Shown here: positions 43,958 through 58,945 of the stretch, piece by piece | How the letters are laid out: each line of letters begins with the position of its first letter | How positions within the stretch are numbered: the first letter of the stretch is position 1 | NCBI GenBank assembly: GCA_947591475.1 | Contig: CANQDE010000003.1 | Coordinates: 62,001-126,000, forward strand | Direction of reading: 5' to 3' | Origin: an uncultured Alistipes sp. | Lineage (GTDB): Bacteria; Bacteroidota; Bacteroidia; Bacteroidales; Rikenellaceae | DNA length: 64,000 bases | The notes under the pieces: generated by a model | Seen by the model: only the letters and a program-made list of their open reading frames with translations | What the model was told of the DNA's origin: nothing | Database searches by the model: none | Position numbers and translations under genes: made by a program

Positions 43958-44356
43958 ATGGCACGTACGATAGATACCCCGATTCAACAACGGTTCACGG
44001 ACATCGACCCGTTTCTGCATGTGAACAACGTCGCACAGCAGATGTATTTCGATGTAGGCAAGACGGCCTATTATAATAAGGTATTGGGCGGCGACGTCTT
44101 GACGGGCACCCGGCGCATCGTAACGGTTTCGACTTCGACCTCCTATATGGCGCAAGTCCGGATGAGCGACGATGTGCACGTTACGACTACCTGCGAGCGG
44201 ATCGGGAACAAAAGCATGACGCTTTTTCAACGGCTTCTGGCGGGCGGACGCGTGTGCAGCGAAAGTCGGTCGGTGATGGTCGCTTTCGATTTCGAGGCGC
44301 AGCAGGGGATTCCGGTGCCGGACGAGTGGCGGCGGGCGATGACGGAGGTCGAATGA
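43958..44356 (+). CDS. Acyl-CoA thioesterase, 4HBT hotdog fold
   Basis: 132 residues with the YbgC/FadM-type signature QRFTDIDPFLHVNNVAQQMYF (about 10-30): the Asp and the His-Val-Asn-Asn segment mark the active site. It hydrolyses acyl-CoA esters in the cytoplasm; chain specificity is unknown. 12 bases after tsaC, and its stop overlaps the start of the EamA permease (ATGA at 44353). Confidence 0.88.
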   Translation: MARTIDTPIQQRFTDIDPFLHVNNVAQQMYFDVGKTAYYNKVLGGDVLTGTRRIVTVSTSTSYMAQVRMSDDVHVTTTCERIGNKSMTLFQRLLAGGRVCSESRSVMVAFDFEAQQGIPVPDEWRRAMTEVE

Positions 44357-45294
44357 TGGACGGCGGAAAACTGAAAGGCCATGCCGCTTTGTGGCTGGCG
44401 AATATCATTTGGGGCCTGAATGCCCCGATTTGCAAAAGCGTGCTTCGGTCGGCGGAGTTTCCCGACGGAATCGATCCGTTCGCTTTGAGCGTTTATCGAA
44501 TGGTCGGCGCAGCGCTGTTGTTCGGGCTTTGCTCGTTGTGGGTGCCGCGCGAACGGGTCGAGCGACGCGACATCGTGCGGCTTTTTTTCGCGTCGGTATT
44601 CGGCATCCAGCTCAATCAGATGCTCTTTTTGTGGGGCCTGTCGATGACCTCGCCCATCGATTCGTCGATTATCGCGACGGTCGTGCCGGTCTTGACGATG
44701 GTGCTGGCGATGCTCTTCCTGCGCGAACCGATTACGTGGCTGAAAGCCGGCGGCGTGCTGTTGGGAGCGGTCGGCGCCGTGCTGTTGGTACTCTTGAGTC
44801 AGCACGGCAGCAGTCGCGCGTCGAGCTTGGAGGGCAATATTCTCTGCATCGTCAGTGCGATGAGCTATGCGGTCTATCTCACGGCCTTCCGCGATACCAT
44901 CGTCAAGTATTCGCCCGTTACCACCATGAAGTGGATGTTTCTCTTCGCGGCAATCGTTTCGGTGATCGTCTATTGGCGTCCGCTGGTCGGGGTGGAGTAC
45001 GCCTCCTTGTCGGGCAGCACGTGGGGCGGGATCGCTTACGTGGTCGTCTGCTCGACCTTCGTGGCTTATCTAATGGTTCCCATCGCGCAGCGTTATCTGC
45101 GTCCCACGTTGGTCTCGATGTACAATTATGTACAACCGATCGTCGCCGTGCTGTTCACCGTGGCGATCGGGCTGGATACGTTCGGCCCGACGAAAGGATT
45201 CGCCGCGATGTGCGTTTTTGTCGGCGTGTGGCTCGTAACCCGCTCGAAGTCGCGTGCGCAGTTGGAGGCGGAACGCGCGGCGAACGAAAAGTGA
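44353..45294 (+). CDS. EamA/DMT-family permease
   Basis: 313 residues with ten predicted membrane helices in two EamA repeats (ANIIWGLNAPICKSVLRS in the first, ILCIVSAMSYAVYLTAFRD opening the second). Drug/metabolite transporter superfamily; exports or imports small metabolites, substrate unknown. The start at 44353 is set by the 4-base overlap with the thioesterase; the frame is open upstream but inside that gene. Confidence 0.88.
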   Translation: MMDGGKLKGHAALWLANIIWGLNAPICKSVLRSAEFPDGIDPFALSVYRMVGAALLFGLCSLWVPRERVERRDIVRLFFASVFGIQLNQMLFLWGLSMTSPIDSSIIATVVPVLTMVLAMLFLREPITWLKAGGVLLGAVGAVLLVLLSQHGSSRASSLEGNILCIVSAMSYAVYLTAFRDTIVKYSPVTTMKWMFLFAAIVSVIVYWRPLVGVEYASLSGSTWGGIAYVVVCSTFVAYLMVPIAQRYLRPTLVSMYNYVQPIVAVLFTVAIGLDTFGPTKGFAAMCVFVGVWLVTRSKSRAQLEAERAANEK

Positions 45295-45365
45295 GCCGGT
45301 AGGGGCGATCGCCCGAAGGGGTCGGAAATAAAAAACGGATTGTCGCGATATTTTTCGTGCGGATT

Positions 45366-45396
45366 GTTGCGGTATTGAAAACTTTTCTTAACTTTG
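45366..45396 (+). promoter_or_regulatory. Promoter of candidate small RNA
   Basis: TTG (45367-45369), 19-base spacer, TAACTTTG (45389-45396). Confidence 0.55.
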
Positions 45397-45401
45397 CACC
45401 C

Positions 45402-45524
45402 GATTTCGCCGCCGGATGAAATCGTTGCGAAAGACGAGGGCGGAGGGAACGACGAAGTTCTTTGAGAAGCGTGGAAAGAGACGAAAAATTTATCCGCATT
45501 TATTTGGCTGATAAATTTTTTATA
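45402..45524 (+). ncRNA. Candidate small RNA upstream of the tRNA-tuf operon
   Basis: Bounded by a promoter (45366-45396) and an AT-rich terminator-like hairpin AAAAATTTATC (45484-45494)/GATAAATTTTT (45510-45520). The 5' end would form CGATTTC (45401-45407)/GAAATCG (45418-45424). No ORF with convincing start. Length about 120 bases. It could instead be a long leader of the tRNA operon. Confidence 0.4.
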
Positions 45525-45534
45525 CCTACTTTTG
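45503..45534 (+). promoter_or_regulatory. Main promoter of tRNA-tuf-sec/ribosomal block
   Basis: TTTG (45503-45506), 20-base spacer, TACTTTTG (45527-45534). Its -33 box lies in the loop of the preceding terminator hairpin. Start predicted about 14 bases before tRNA-Thr. Confidence 0.78.
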
Positions 45535-45554
45535 CAATCCAAAGGTCAAGTTCT

Positions 45555-45628
45555 GCCGATGTAGCTCAGTTGGCCAGAGCAGCTGATTTGTAATCAGCTG
45601 GTCGTGGGTTCGAATCCCTCCATCGGCT
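45555..45628 (+). tRNA. tRNA-Thr (anticodon TGT)
   Basis: Acceptor GCCGATG/CATCGGC, anticodon loop TTTGTAA in GCTGA/TCAGC, T arm GTGGGTTCGAATCCCTC; 74 bases, no CCA. Confidence 0.95.
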
Positions 45629-45847
45629 CGTGAAGCCGGAGAGGCCGGAACCGCAGCGGGGGGCAGTGATGGCGAGGGCCGGACGTAGAATGGTGCCGAT
45701 TGTAAGGCGGTTGTTGAATGGAAGATGACCGTTGAATGTAGAAAACCGTTGCTGGAAGAATTAAGGCGGCTGTTAATAAAAATGTAAACCGGACGTCATC
45801 GGAAAAACCGACCGCCATTAGAAGTAGGACCAAGTTAATAAAAATTC
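45629..45847 (+). other. 219-base spacer between tRNA-Thr and tRNA-Tyr
   Basis: Unusually long for a tRNA cluster; purine-rich on the + strand with several CCGTTG-type repeats, no credible ORF, no clear promoter. I see nothing firm in it. Confidence 0.4.
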
Positions 45848-45930
45848 GGGAAGTTACCAGAGTGGCCAAATGGGGCAGACTGTAAATCTGCTGGCGTACG
45901 CCTTCGGTGGTTCGAATCCATCACTTCCCA
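45848..45930 (+). tRNA. tRNA-Tyr (anticodon GTA)
   Basis: Class II tRNA with long variable arm: acceptor GGGAAGT/ACTTCCC, anticodon loop CTGTAAA in GCAGA/TCTGC, T arm GGTGGTTCGAATCCATC; 83 bases, no CCA. Confidence 0.95.
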
Positions 45931-46038
45931 CTCGAAAAGGATGTAATGCCGATTGGAGGCGCAACTCCTCGGGAATGCGGATGCGACGAGCATGCGCGAA
46001 CGAGGACGAAAAAGCGGTCTCTGATACGGTATATTTTT

Positions 46039-46111
46039 GCGGAAGTAGCTCAGTTGATAGAGCATTAGCCTTCCAAGCTAAGGGTCGCGAGTTTGAGCCT
46101 CGTCTTCCGCT
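46039..46111 (+). tRNA. tRNA-Gly (anticodon TCC)
   Basis: Acceptor GCGGAAG/CTTCCGC, anticodon loop CTTCCAA in TTAGC/GCTAA, T loop TTTGAGC; 73 bases, no CCA. 53 bases before tuf. Confidence 0.93.
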
Positions 46112-46164
46112 CTGAAAAAAAGATTTACAAGATAATTTACAAACTTTAAAACTTAAGCTAAGCT

Positions 46165-47352
46165 ATGGCAAAAGAGAAATTCGACCGGTCGAAACCGCAT
46201 GTCAATATCGGTACCATCGGCCACGTAGACCACGGTAAGACGACCCTTACCGCAGCTATCACGACCGTTCTGGCTAAGAAAGGTCTGTCGGAGCTCCGTT
46301 CGTTCGACTCGATCGACAACGCTCCCGAGGAGAAGGAACGCGGTATCACGATCAATACGTCGCACGTCGAGTATCAGACGGCTACGCGCCACTATGCTCA
46401 CGTGGACTGCCCGGGCCACGCCGACTATGTGAAGAACATGGTTACCGGTGCCGCTCAGATGGACGGTGCCATCCTTGTCGTTGCCGCTACCGACGGCCCG
46501 ATGCCCCAGACCAACGAACACGTGCTGCTCGCCCGTCAGGTGAACGTGCCGCGTATCGTCGTTTTCCTGAACAAGTGCGACATGGTGGACGATCCCGAAA
46601 TGCTCGACCTCGTCGAGATGGAGGTTCGCGACCTGCTGTCGAAATACGAATACGACGGCGACAACGCCCCGATCATTCGCGGTTCCGCACTCGGCGCCCT
46701 GAACGGCGAGGCCAAGTGGGAAGAGAAGGTCATGGAGCTGATGGACGCTGTCGACACCTACATCCCGCTGCCCGTTCGTGAGAACGAGAAGCCGTTCCTG
46801 ATGCCTATTGAGGACGTGTTCTCGATTACCGGCCGTGGTACCGTCGTTACGGGCCGTATCGAAACCGGTGTCATCCACGTAGGCGATCCCGTCGAGATCA
46901 TCGGTCTGGAAGAGGAGACGTTGACTTCGACCTGCACCGGTGTCGAGATGTTCCGCAAGTTGCTCGACGAGGGTGAGGCCGGCGATAACGTAGGTCTGTT
47001 GCTCCGCGGTATCGACAAGAAACAGGTTAAGCGCGGTATGGTTGTCGCTAAACCGGGTTCGATTACGCCGCACACCGAGTTCACCGCTGAGGTCTACATC
47101 TTGAAGAAGGAAGAGGGTGGCCGTCATACGCCGTTCCACAACAACTATCGTCCCCAGTTCTATCTGCGTACGATGGACGTAACGGGTGAGGTTCATCTGC
47201 CCGACGGCGTCGACATGGTTATGCCGGGCGACCACGTTACCATCACCGTGAAACTGATCTATCCGGTCGCTCTGAACGAAGGTCTGCGTTTCGCTATCCG
47301 CGAGGGCGGTCGTACGGTAGGTGCCGGTCAGATTTTGAAGATCGTGAAATAA
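46165..47352 (+). CDS. tuf: Elongation factor Tu
   Basis: GTPase that brings aminoacyl-tRNA to the ribosome. 395 residues: G1 GHVDHGKT (about 18-25), G3 DCPGHADY, G4 NKCD, and domains 2 and 3 complete to the C-terminal [14 protein letters not shown]. Cotranscribed with the three upstream tRNAs and with tRNA-Trp and secE downstream, the arrangement common in bacteria for tufB-type loci. Confidence 0.98.
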   Translation: MAKEKFDRSKPHVNIGTIGHVDHGKTTLTAAITTVLAKKGLSELRSFDSIDNAPEEKERGITINTSHVEYQTATRHYAHVDCPGHADYVKNMVTGAAQMDGAILVVAATDGPMPQTNEHVLLARQVNVPRIVVFLNKCDMVDDPEMLDLVEMEVRDLLSKYEYDGDNAPIIRGSALGALNGEAKWEEKVMELMDAVDTYIPLPVRENEKPFLMPIEDVFSITGRGTVVTGRIETGVIHVGDPVEIIGLEEETLTSTCTGVEMFRKLLDEGEAGDNVGLLLRGIDKKQVKRGMVVAKPGSITPHTEFTAEVYILKKEEGGRHTPFHNNYRPQFYLRTMDVTGEVHLPDGVDMVMPGDHVTITVKLIYPVALNEGLRFAIREGGRTVGAGQILKIVK

Positions 47353-47424
47353 TTTCACCATACGATCACGGGAAACAGTCTTTACGAATGCTGAAAGGTA
47401 ATCGAGAAACTGTTTCCCGATTTT

Positions 47425-47498
47425 AGGAGCATAGTTCAAGGGTAGAATAGCGGTCTCCAAAACCGTTGATGGGAGTTCGAATCTCTCTGCTCCTGCCA
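47425..47498 (+). tRNA. tRNA-Trp (anticodon CCA)
   Basis: Acceptor AGGAGCA/TGCTCCT, anticodon loop CTCCAAA in GCGGT/ACCGT, T arm GGGAGTTCGAATCTCTC, discriminator G; followed by an encoded CCA (47496-47498), the only one of the seven tRNAs here to have it. Confidence 0.95.
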
Positions 47499-47518
47499 GA
47501 ATAAAGGGAATAACGATT

Positions 47519-47710
47519 ATGTTCAATTACATCAAGGAATCTTACAACGAACTGGTCAACAAGGTAACTTGGCCGACTTTCCCGCAGCTTCAGAGTTCGA
47601 CGGTCGTCGTGATGGTTGCATCGGTGATTTTCGCGGTCATTGTCCTTGCCATGGACCTGACGTTCGAAAATATCATGGCTTTCATCTACAAGACGCTGGG
47701 TAATTTGTAA
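47519..47710 (+). CDS. secE: Protein translocase subunit SecE
   Basis: 63 residues, the short single-helix form: amphipathic cytoplasmic helix (IKESYNELVNKVTWPTFPQL, with the conserved VTWP) and one membrane helix (VVVMVASVIFAVIVLAMDL). It clamps SecY in the translocon. 20 bases after tRNA-Trp and 15 before nusG. Confidence 0.95.
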   Translation: MFNYIKESYNELVNKVTWPTFPQLQSSTVVVMVASVIFAVIVLAMDLTFENIMAFIYKTLGNL

Positions 47711-47725
47711 TTGATTGCGTGAGTG

Positions 47726-48286
47726 ATGAGTGAGATTGAAAAACAGTGGTACGTAGTCCGTGCGATCGGCGGCAAGGAGAACAAGGTCAAAGAGTACATC
47801 GAGGCTGAAGTTCGCCATAGCCATCTGGAGGATTACGTTTCTCAAGTATTGATACCTACCGAAAAAGTCTATACGATCCGCAACGGAAAGCGCATCTCGA
47901 AAGAGAAAGTCTCTTATCCGGGTTATGTGTTGATCGAGGCAGCTTTCGTGGGTAAAATTCCTACATTGATTCGAAATATCCCCAACGTGCTGGGTTTTCT
48001 CGGCGACACCAAGGAGGACAGTCAACAGCTGAAAGCCACGCCTCTCCGTCCACAGGAGGTTGCGCGCATCCTCGGTCGCGTCGATGAAATGAATGCCACG
48101 GAGGAGGAAAACGAAACACCGTTCTTCGTCGGCGAAACCGTCAAGGTTACCGATGGTCCTTTCTCAAGCTTCCAGGGTACCATCGAGGCCGTCGATAACG
48201 AGCGCAAGAAACTCACGGTATCGGTGAAGATATTCGGGCGCAAAACTCCTATGGAGTTGAGTTTCACTCAAGTAGTTAAAGAATAA
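47726..48286 (+). CDS. nusG: Transcription termination/antitermination protein NusG
   Basis: 186 residues from ATG 47726 (a GTG one codon upstream is also open). NGN domain (about 1-115; [20 protein letters not shown] and [10 protein letters not shown]) that binds RNA polymerase, and a C-terminal KOW domain (about 130-186; [20 protein letters not shown]) that binds NusE or Rho. Standard place between secE and rplK. It is a housekeeping NusG, not an UpxY-type paralogue. Confidence 0.96.
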   Translation: MSEIEKQWYVVRAIGGKENKVKEYIEAEVRHSHLEDYVSQVLIPTEKVYTIRNGKRISKEKVSYPGYVLIEAAFVGKIPTLIRNIPNVLGFLGDTKEDSQQLKATPLRPQEVARILGRVDEMNATEEENETPFFVGETVKVTDGPFSSFQGTIEAVDNERKKLTVSVKIFGRKTPMELSFTQVVKE

Positions 48287-48303
48287 CAAACCTAAGGAAA
48301 ACT

Positions 48304-48744
48304 ATGGCAAAAGAGGTTGCTGCATTTATCAAATTGCAGATCAAAGGTGGTGCCGCCAATCCTTCGCCCCCGGTAGGTCCCGCATTGGGTTCCAAGGGAG
48401 TCAACATTATGGACTTCTGTAAGCAGTTCAATGCCCGTACGCAAGACAAGGGTGGCAAGGTCCTTCCGGTCATCATCACCGTTTATGCCGACAAGTCGTT
48501 CGACTTCGTCGTAAAACAGCCGCCCGTAGCGATCCAGCTCAAGGAAGCAGCGAAAGTGCAGAAAGGTTCCGCCCAGCCCAACCGCGACAAGGTCGGTCAG
48601 GTAACGTGGGAGCAGATTCGCCAGATTGCGCAGGACAAGATGCCTGACATGAACTGCTTCACGTTGGAATCGGCTATGCGGATGGTTGCCGGTACCGCCC
48701 GTAGCATGGGTCTCAATGTTGTCGGAGAATTTCCTAATCAGTAA
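48304..48744 (+). CDS. rplK: 50S ribosomal protein L11
   Basis: 146 residues; N-terminal [21 protein letters not shown], flexible hinge and C-terminal 23S rRNA-binding domain ending VVGEFPNQ. Part of the GTPase-associated centre. 17 bases after nusG. Confidence 0.98.
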   Translation: MAKEVAAFIKLQIKGGAANPSPPVGPALGSKGVNIMDFCKQFNARTQDKGGKVLPVIITVYADKSFDFVVKQPPVAIQLKEAAKVQKGSAQPNRDKVGQVTWEQIRQIAQDKMPDMNCFTLESAMRMVAGTARSMGLNVVGEFPNQ

Positions 48745-48753
48745 TCGAAGAAG

Positions 48754-49452
48754 ATGAGTAAGTTGACAAAAAATCAAAAAAACGCCTACGCTAAGGTGGA
48801 AGCCGGTAAGGCTTACAAACTCCCGGAGGCTGCCGCTCTTCTGAAGGAGATTACGTTTACGAAATTCGACGCTTCGGTCGACATCGACGTGCGTTTGGGC
48901 GTGGATCCCCGCAAGGCCAATCAGATGGTGCGCGGCGTGGTAACCCTTCCGCACGGAACGGGTAAGACGGTGCGCGTGCTCGTACTCTGCACCCCCGAAA
49001 AGGAGGCCGAAGCTACGGCTGCAGGTGCCGATTACGTCGGTCTGGATGAATATGTCGACAAAATCAAGTCCGGTTGGACGGATGTGGATGTCATCATCTG
49101 CACTCCCAACGTGATGGGCAAGGTGGGTGCGCTGGGTCGTATCCTCGGTCCTCGCGGCTTGATGCCGAACCCCAAGACCGGTACCGTAACGATGGACATC
49201 GCCAAGGCCGTCAAGGATGTGAAGGCGGGTAAAATCGACTTCAAGGTCGACAAATTCGGTATCGTCCACACTTCGGTGGGCAAAATTTCGTTCGCTGCCG
49301 ACCAGATCGCCGACAACGCGAGCGAGGTGCTGAACATGATTTTCAAGTTGAAACCGGCTGCTGCCAAAGGTTCTTATGTGAAGAGTATCTATCTCTCGAC
49401 CACGATGAGTCCGGGCTTGCAGATTGATTCCAAATCGGTAGAAACCAAATAA
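48754..49452 (+). CDS. rplA: 50S ribosomal protein L1
   Basis: 232 residues, the L1-stalk protein: [20 protein letters not shown] near the start and the [15 protein letters not shown] signature at about 129-143. 9 bases after rplK. In other bacteria L1 represses its own operon by binding the leader; no copy of that site was identified here. Confidence 0.98.
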   Translation: MSKLTKNQKNAYAKVEAGKAYKLPEAAALLKEITFTKFDASVDIDVRLGVDPRKANQMVRGVVTLPHGTGKTVRVLVLCTPEKEAEATAAGADYVGLDEYVDKIKSGWTDVDVIICTPNVMGKVGALGRILGPRGLMPNPKTGTVTMDIAKAVKDVKAGKIDFKVDKFGIVHTSVGKISFAADQIADNASEVLNMIFKLKPAAAKGSYVKSIYLSTTMSPGLQIDSKSVETK

Positions 49453-49469
49453 GAGGGAGGAACCAAGAG

Positions 49470-49994
49470 ATGACAAAGGAAGAAAAATTGGCTGTCATTG
49501 ACAGCCTTGCCCAGCAGCTCCAGAACTATCCTCACTTCTATGTCGCCGACATCGAGGCGCTCAACGCCGAGCAGACCGCTGCCCTGCGTCGCAAATGCTT
49601 CGAAAACGGCGTCAAGTTGGTGGTCGTGAAAAACACGCTGCTCAACAAGGCGCTGGAGAAGGTGGAAAAGGCGGATGCCGACTTGGTAAACGTATTGGAG
49701 GGTCCGACCTCCGTGATGTTCGCCGAGGTAGCGAAGGCTCCCGCGCAACTCATCAAAGAGTTCCGCAAGGAGTCGGACAAACCCGTCCTGAAAGCGGCTT
49801 TCGCCGAAGGATGCGTCTACGTGGGCGACGACAAGTTGGACGCACTTTGCAACATCAAGTCGAAGGAGGAACTCATCGGCGATCTTATCGCTCTGTTGCA
49901 GTCTCCTGCGAAGAATGTTATTTCCGCATTGCAAGCTAATGCCGGACAAAAGATTGCGGGCCTCGTGAAGACGCTCGAATCGAGAAACAACTAA
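49470..49994 (+). CDS. rplJ: 50S ribosomal protein L10
   Basis: 174 residues: globular rRNA-binding N-terminal domain (VVVKNTLLNKAL) and a C-terminal helix that anchors L7/L12 dimers. 17 bases after rplA, so there is no separate long L10 leader as in E. coli. Confidence 0.97.
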   Translation: MTKEEKLAVIDSLAQQLQNYPHFYVADIEALNAEQTAALRRKCFENGVKLVVVKNTLLNKALEKVEKADADLVNVLEGPTSVMFAEVAKAPAQLIKEFRKESDKPVLKAAFAEGCVYVGDDKLDALCNIKSKEELIGDLIALLQSPAKNVISALQANAGQKIAGLVKTLESRNN

Positions 49995-50035
49995 TCACAA
50001 CAAGAAATTAAAAACAAAATTAAAGATCTACAACT

Positions 50036-50413
50036 ATGGCAGACGTAAAGAAACTTGCTGAAGAACTGGTTAACTTGAAAGTTACCGAGGTGAACGAACT
50101 CGCTCAGATCCTCAAAGAGGAATATGGCATCGAACCGGCTGCTGCCGCTGTGGCTGTTGCAGCTCCTGCTGCCGGCGCCGGTGAAGCCGCTGCCGCTGAG
50201 AAATCGACGTTCGACGTAATTCTGAAGAACGCAGGTCAGGCTAAACTTCAGGTCATCAAAGTCGTGAAAGACATCGCAGGTCTTTCGCTGGGCGATGCCA
50301 AAGCTCTCGTAGACGGCGCTCCGAAGGCTGTCAAAGAGGGTGTTTCCAAAGAGGAGGCCGAGCAGATCAAAGGTCAACTCGAGGAGGCCGGTGCTGAAGT
50401 CGAGCTCAAGTAG
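50036..50413 (+). CDS. rplL: 50S ribosomal protein L7/L12
   Basis: 125 residues: N-terminal dimerisation helices, Ala/Gly-rich hinge (about 36-52) and C-terminal domain with [26 protein letters not shown] factor-binding surface. Present in several copies per ribosome. An attenuator-like hairpin follows before rpoB. Confidence 0.98.
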   Translation: MADVKKLAEELVNLKVTEVNELAQILKEEYGIEPAAAAVAVAAPAAGAGEAAAAEKSTFDVILKNAGQAKLQVIKVVKDIAGLSLGDAKALVDGAPKAVKEGVSKEEAEQIKGQLEEAGAEVELK

Positions 50414-50442
50414 CCTTGGCTACGGGCCGTCAAAGGCGAACA

Positions 50443-50479
50443 GGTGTAGGGCTAACCGTGTGTTAGCTCTATGCCTTTT
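50443..50479 (+). terminator. Attenuator-like hairpin between rplL and rpoB
   Basis: 14-bp stem with G-U pairs, 50443-50456 paired with 50462-50475, 5-base loop, followed by only TTTT-C. A partial terminator here would lower rpoBC output relative to ribosomal proteins, as known in other bacteria. Confidence 0.65.
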
Positions 50480-50690
50480 CTTGGTCTAAACGAATGGAAG
50501 AGCCGATCGGAAAAAGGGGCGGAAAGCCCGATTTTGTCGCTCGATCGGAAACGGGCGCCTACACCGGAACGAGCGGTTCCGATGTCGGTCGGACGATTCC
50601 CGAACTTTGTCGCGGGAACATGTGCAGGAGGAGCTACCTGCATTTTTCAGAAGCGTAACTACACACTTCAACCTAATTCGGATTTTTACG

Positions 50691-53600
50691 ATGTCCACAG
50701 CAAAAACACAACAAAGAATTAGCTTTTCGACAGTAAAAAATCGGGTGCCTTACCCGGATTTGCTGGAGGTACAGCTCAAATCATTCCGGGACTTTTTCCA
50801 GATGGACACGACAGCCGAAAATCGCAAGAATGAGGGGCTGTACAAGGTTTTTCAGGAGAATTTCCCGATTACGGATACCCGGAACAATTTCGTTCTGGAG
50901 TTTATCGACTACTATATCGACCCGCCGCGCTATTCGATCGAGGAGTGTTTGGAGCGCGGTTTGACGTACAGCGTGCCGCTGAAAGCCAAACTGAAGCTTT
51001 CTTGTACCGATCCCGAACACGAGGATTTCGATGTCGTGATACAGGACGTCTATTTCGGGACGATCCCTTATATGACCGAACGGGGTACGTTCGTCATCAA
51101 CGGTGCCGAACGCGTCGTTGTTTCGCAGCTGCACCGTTCGCCGGGCGTGTTTTTCGGGCAGAGCATGCACACCAACGGCACCAAACTCTATTCCGCGCGC
51201 ATCATCCCATTCAAGGGTTCGTGGATCGAGTTCGCTACGGACATCAACAACGTGATGTATGCCTACATCGACCGTAAAAAGAAATTGCCCGTTACGACGC
51301 TGCTGCGCGCCATCGGATACGAGGCCGATCAGCAGATTCTGGAGATTTTCGACCTCGCCGACGAGGTGAAGGTTTCCAAAACCACGCTGAAAAAGGCGGT
51401 CGGTCGGAAATTGGCGGCCCGTGTGCTCTCGACTTGGGTCGAGGACTTCGTGGACGAGGACACGGGCGAGGTGGTTTCCATCGAGCGCAACAATATCATC
51501 GTCGATCGGGAGACGGTGCTCGAAGAGGAGCATATCGACCAGATCATCGAGAGCGGTGCCAAGACGATTCTGCTGCACAAGGAGAACCAGTCGGGCATCG
51601 ATTTTTCCATCATATACAATACGTTGCAGAAAGACCCCTGCAACTCCGAAAAAGAGGCGGTGGTATACATTTACCGCCAGCTGCGGGCTTCGGAGCCGCC
51701 CGACGAGGCGACCGCCCGCGACGTCATCGAGAAACTTTTCTTCTCGGACAAACGTTACGATCTGGGCGACGTGGGCCGTTACCGCATCAACAAGAAGTTG
51801 GATTTGGCCATCGATCCGGCGATCCGCACGTTGACGCGCGAGGATATCATCGCCATCATCAAATACTTGATTCTGCTGATCAACTCGAAGGCCGAGGTCG
51901 ACGATATCGACCACTTGTCGAACCGGCGCGTCCGCACGGTGGGCGAGCAGCTTTCGAATCAGTTCTCGGTCGGCTTCGTGCGCATGGCCCGTACCATCCG
52001 CGAACGGATGAACGTGCGCGACAACGAAGTATTTACGCCCGTCGATCTGATCAATGCCAAGACGTTGTCTTCGGTCATCAATTCGTTCTTCGGCACCTCG
52101 CAGCTGTCGCAGTTCATGGACCAGATCAACCCGTTGGCCGAAGTTACCCACAAACGCCGTCTGTCGGCCCTCGGCCCGGGCGGTCTGTCGCGCGATCGCG
52201 CCGGTTTCGAGGTGCGAGACGTGCACTATGCCCACTACGGACGTCTGTGCCCGATCGAATCGCCGGAAGGCCCGAATATCGGTCTGATTTCGTCGTTGTG
52301 CGTCTATGCGAAAATCTCGCCGATGGGCTTTATTGAAACACCCTATCGCAAGGTTGAAGGCGGGAAAATCGACATGGACAATTCGCATATCCGCTACTAC
52401 TCCGCCGAGGAGGAGGAGGGCCAGATCGTCGCGCAGTCGAACATACCGATCGACGACGAGGGTCATTTCTTGCAGCCCGAGCGTATCAAGGCGCGTGAGG
52501 GGGCCGATTTCCCCGTCGTTACAGCCAATGAGGTTACGTTGATGGACGTCGCTCCGAACCAGATTGCGTCGATTGCTGCCAGTCTGATTCCGTTCTTGGA
52601 GCACGACGACGCCAACCGTGCATTGATGGGTGCGAACATGATGCGTCAGGCCGTGCCGCTGGTAACGACCGAGGCCCCGATTGTCGGTACCGGTCTGGAA
52701 AAGGACATGATTATCGACAGCCGCATCCAGATCGTCGCCGAGGGCGACGGCGAGGTTACGTTCGCCGATGCCACGAAGATTCAGATCCGCTACGACCGGA
52801 CGCCCGACGAGGTGCTCGTGTCGTTCGCTCCCGAGATTACGACCTACGAATTGCCGCGTTACCGTCGGACGAACCAAAATACGTCGGTAACGTTGAAGCC
52901 GACCGTGCTGACGGGCGAGCGTGTAACGAAAGGCCAGATTCTGACCGAGGGTTATTCGACGCAGAACGGCGAGTTAGCATTGGGCCGCAACTTGAAAGTG
53001 GCTTACATGCCTTGGAAGGGGTACAACTTCGAGGATGCCATCGTGATTTCCGAACGCATCCAGCGCGAGGATATTTATACGTCGGTGCACGTCGACGAAT
53101 ACATCATGGAGGTGCGCGACACCAAGCGTGGTGTCGAGGAGCTGACCTCCGACATCCCGAACGTCTCGGAAGATGCCACGAAAGACCTCGATGCGAACGG
53201 TATCATCCGCATCGGTGCCAACGTCGAGCCGGGCGATATTCTGATCGGTAAAATCACCCCGAAGGGCGAGAGCGATCCTTCGCCCGAGGAGAAACTTTTG
53301 CGGGCCATCTTCGGCGACAAGGCGGGCGATGTGAAGGATGCTTCGCTGAAAGCCCAGCCGTCGTTGCACGGCGTCGTAATCGACACGAAACTGTACAGCC
53401 GGGCCAACAAGGAGACCAAAAAGGGCAAGAATGCCGAAAAAGTCCAGTTGGAAAAGGTCGACGAACAGTTCGTCGCCGAGATTGCCGATCTGACGAAACG
53501 GCTCGTCGCCAAATTGTGGTCGTTGCTTCAGGGCAAGACTACGACCGGAATCACCGACTACTACGGGGTCGAATTGTATCCGGCTGGTACGAAGTTCACG

Positions 53601-54551
53601 CAGAAGATGCTGGACGAAATTTCGCGCAAGACGATCGACGAGAAGACCGGCGCGGCGATGGGGTATCTCAACCTCGGAACCTGCAACTGGACGGGCGATG
53701 CCCATATCGACGGATTGATCGAAACTACGGTCAACAACTATACGATCGAGTGGAAGAAGGCCGATGCCGCTACGAAGCGTGAGAAATACAACCTCACGAA
53801 CGGCGACGAACTGCCGCAGACGGGCGTCATCCAGATGGCGAAGGTCTACATCGCCAAGAAGCGCAAGCTGAAAGTGGGCGACAAGATGGCCGGCCGTCAC
53901 GGTAACAAGGGTATCGTGGCGAAGGTCGTGCGCGACGAGGATATGCCCTTCTTGGAGGACGGTACGATCGTCGACATCGTGTTGAACCCGTTGGGTGTGC
54001 CTTCGCGTATGAACTTGGGCCAGATTTACGAGGCCGTGCTCGGTTGGGCCGGTCGCGAGCTGGGGATGAAGTTCGCAACGCCGATTTTCGACGGTGCTTC
54101 GCTCGACCAGATCAACGAATACGTCGCCAAAGCAGGCCTTCCGCGTAGCGGTCGCACCTATCTGTACAACGGCGAAACGGGAGAACGCTTCGACCAGCCT
54201 GCAACGGTGGGCGTAACCTACTTCCTCAAGTTGGGCCACATGATCGACGACAAGATGCACGCACGTTCCATCGGTCCGTACTCGCTCATCACCCAGCAGC
54301 CGTTGGGTGGTAAGGCACAGTTCGGTGGCCAGCGTTTTGGCGAGATGGAGGTTTGGGCGCTCGAAGGCTTCGGCGCCGCCAACATTCTGCAAGAGATTCT
54401 GACCGTCAAGTCCGATGACGTAACGGGCCGTGCGAAGGTTTACGAAGCCATTGTCAAGGGCGACAATCTGCCGAAACCGGGTATCCCCGAGGCGATGAAC
54501 GTCCTGTTGCACGAGTTGCGCGGTCTGGCACTGTCCATCAAACTGGAGTAG
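50691..54551 (+). CDS. rpoB: DNA-directed RNA polymerase subunit beta
   Basis: 1286 residues from ATG 50691 ([12 protein letters not shown]); the open frame further upstream runs through the non-coding leader. All beta regions are recognisable, including the rifampicin region [17 protein letters not shown]...[13 protein letters not shown]. There the Asp516-, His526- and Ser531-equivalent residues are wild type, while the Asn518-equivalent is Ile. The C-terminal [15 protein letters not shown] and [15 protein letters not shown] motifs are present. 35 bases before rpoC. Confidence 0.98.
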   Translation: MSTAKTQQRISFSTVKNRVPYPDLLEVQLKSFRDFFQMDTTAENRKNEGLYKVFQENFPITDTRNNFVLEFIDYYIDPPRYSIEECLERGLTYSVPLKAKLKLSCTDPEHEDFDVVIQDVYFGTIPYMTERGTFVINGAERVVVSQLHRSPGVFFGQSMHTNGTKLYSARIIPFKGSWIEFATDINNVMYAYIDRKKKLPVTTLLRAIGYEADQQILEIFDLADEVKVSKTTLKKAVGRKLAARVLSTWVEDFVDEDTGEVVSIERNNIIVDRETVLEEEHIDQIIESGAKTILLHKENQSGIDFSIIYNTLQKDPCNSEKEAVVYIYRQLRASEPPDEATARDVIEKLFFSDKRYDLGDVGRYRINKKLDLAIDPAIRTLTREDIIAIIKYLILLINSKAEVDDIDHLSNRRVRTVGEQLSNQFSVGFVRMARTIRERMNVRDNEVFTPVDLINAKTLSSVINSFFGTSQLSQFMDQINPLAEVTHKRRLSALGPGGLSRDRAGFEVRDVHYAHYGRLCPIESPEGPNIGLISSLCVYAKISPMGFIETPYRKVEGGKIDMDNSHIRYYSAEEEEGQIVAQSNIPIDDEGHFLQPERIKAREGADFPVVTANEVTLMDVAPNQIASIAASLIPFLEHDDANRALMGANMMRQAVPLVTTEAPIVGTGLEKDMIIDSRIQIVAEGDGEVTFADATKIQIRYDRTPDEVLVSFAPEITTYELPRYRRTNQNTSVTLKPTVLTGERVTKGQILTEGYSTQNGELALGRNLKVAYMPWKGYNFEDAIVISERIQREDIYTSVHVDEYIMEVRDTKRGVEELTSDIPNVSEDATKDLDANGIIRIGANVEPGDILIGKITPKGESDPSPEEKLLRAIFGDKAGDVKDASLKAQPSLHGVVIDTKLYSRANKETKKGKNAEKVQLEKVDEQFVAEIADLTKRLVAKLWSLLQGKTTTGITDYYGVELYPAGTKFTQKMLDEISRKTIDEKTGAAMGYLNLGTCNWTGDAHIDGLIETTVNNYTIEWKKADAATKREKYNLTNGDELPQTGVIQMAKVYIAKKRKLKVGDKMAGRHGNKGIVAKVVRDEDMPFLEDGTIVDIVLNPLGVPSRMNLGQIYEAVLGWAGRELGMKFATPIFDGASLDQINEYVAKAGLPRSGRTYLYNGETGERFDQPATVGVTYFLKLGHMIDDKMHARSIGPYSLITQQPLGGKAQFGGQRFGEMEVWALEGFGAANILQEILTVKSDDVTGRAKVYEAIVKGDNLPKPGIPEAMNVLLHELRGLALSIKLE

Positions 54552-54586
54552 TTGAGTAACAGAGGATAAGAAAAACAACAAATTCT

Positions 54587-58846
<4,260 letters not shown>

Positions 58847-58870
58847 AATTCCGAGTTGCGGATCAATCGA

Positions 58871-58911
58871 AAGCGGAACGGGCTTCCCTAAGGAAGCCCG
58901 TTCCGCTTTTT
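58871..58911. terminator. Bidirectional terminator between rpoC and LytTR regulator
   Basis: 17-bp perfect stem (58871-58887 / 58892-58908) with a CTAA loop and T5 run; genes on both sides converge. Confidence 0.95.
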
Positions 58912-58945
58912 CATAAATTATGTTTTTTGAAAAATAGTTTCGGAA

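Noticed and set aside
45835..46115. Short open frames over tRNA-Tyr and tRNA-Gly
   Set aside because: They translate tRNA sequence.
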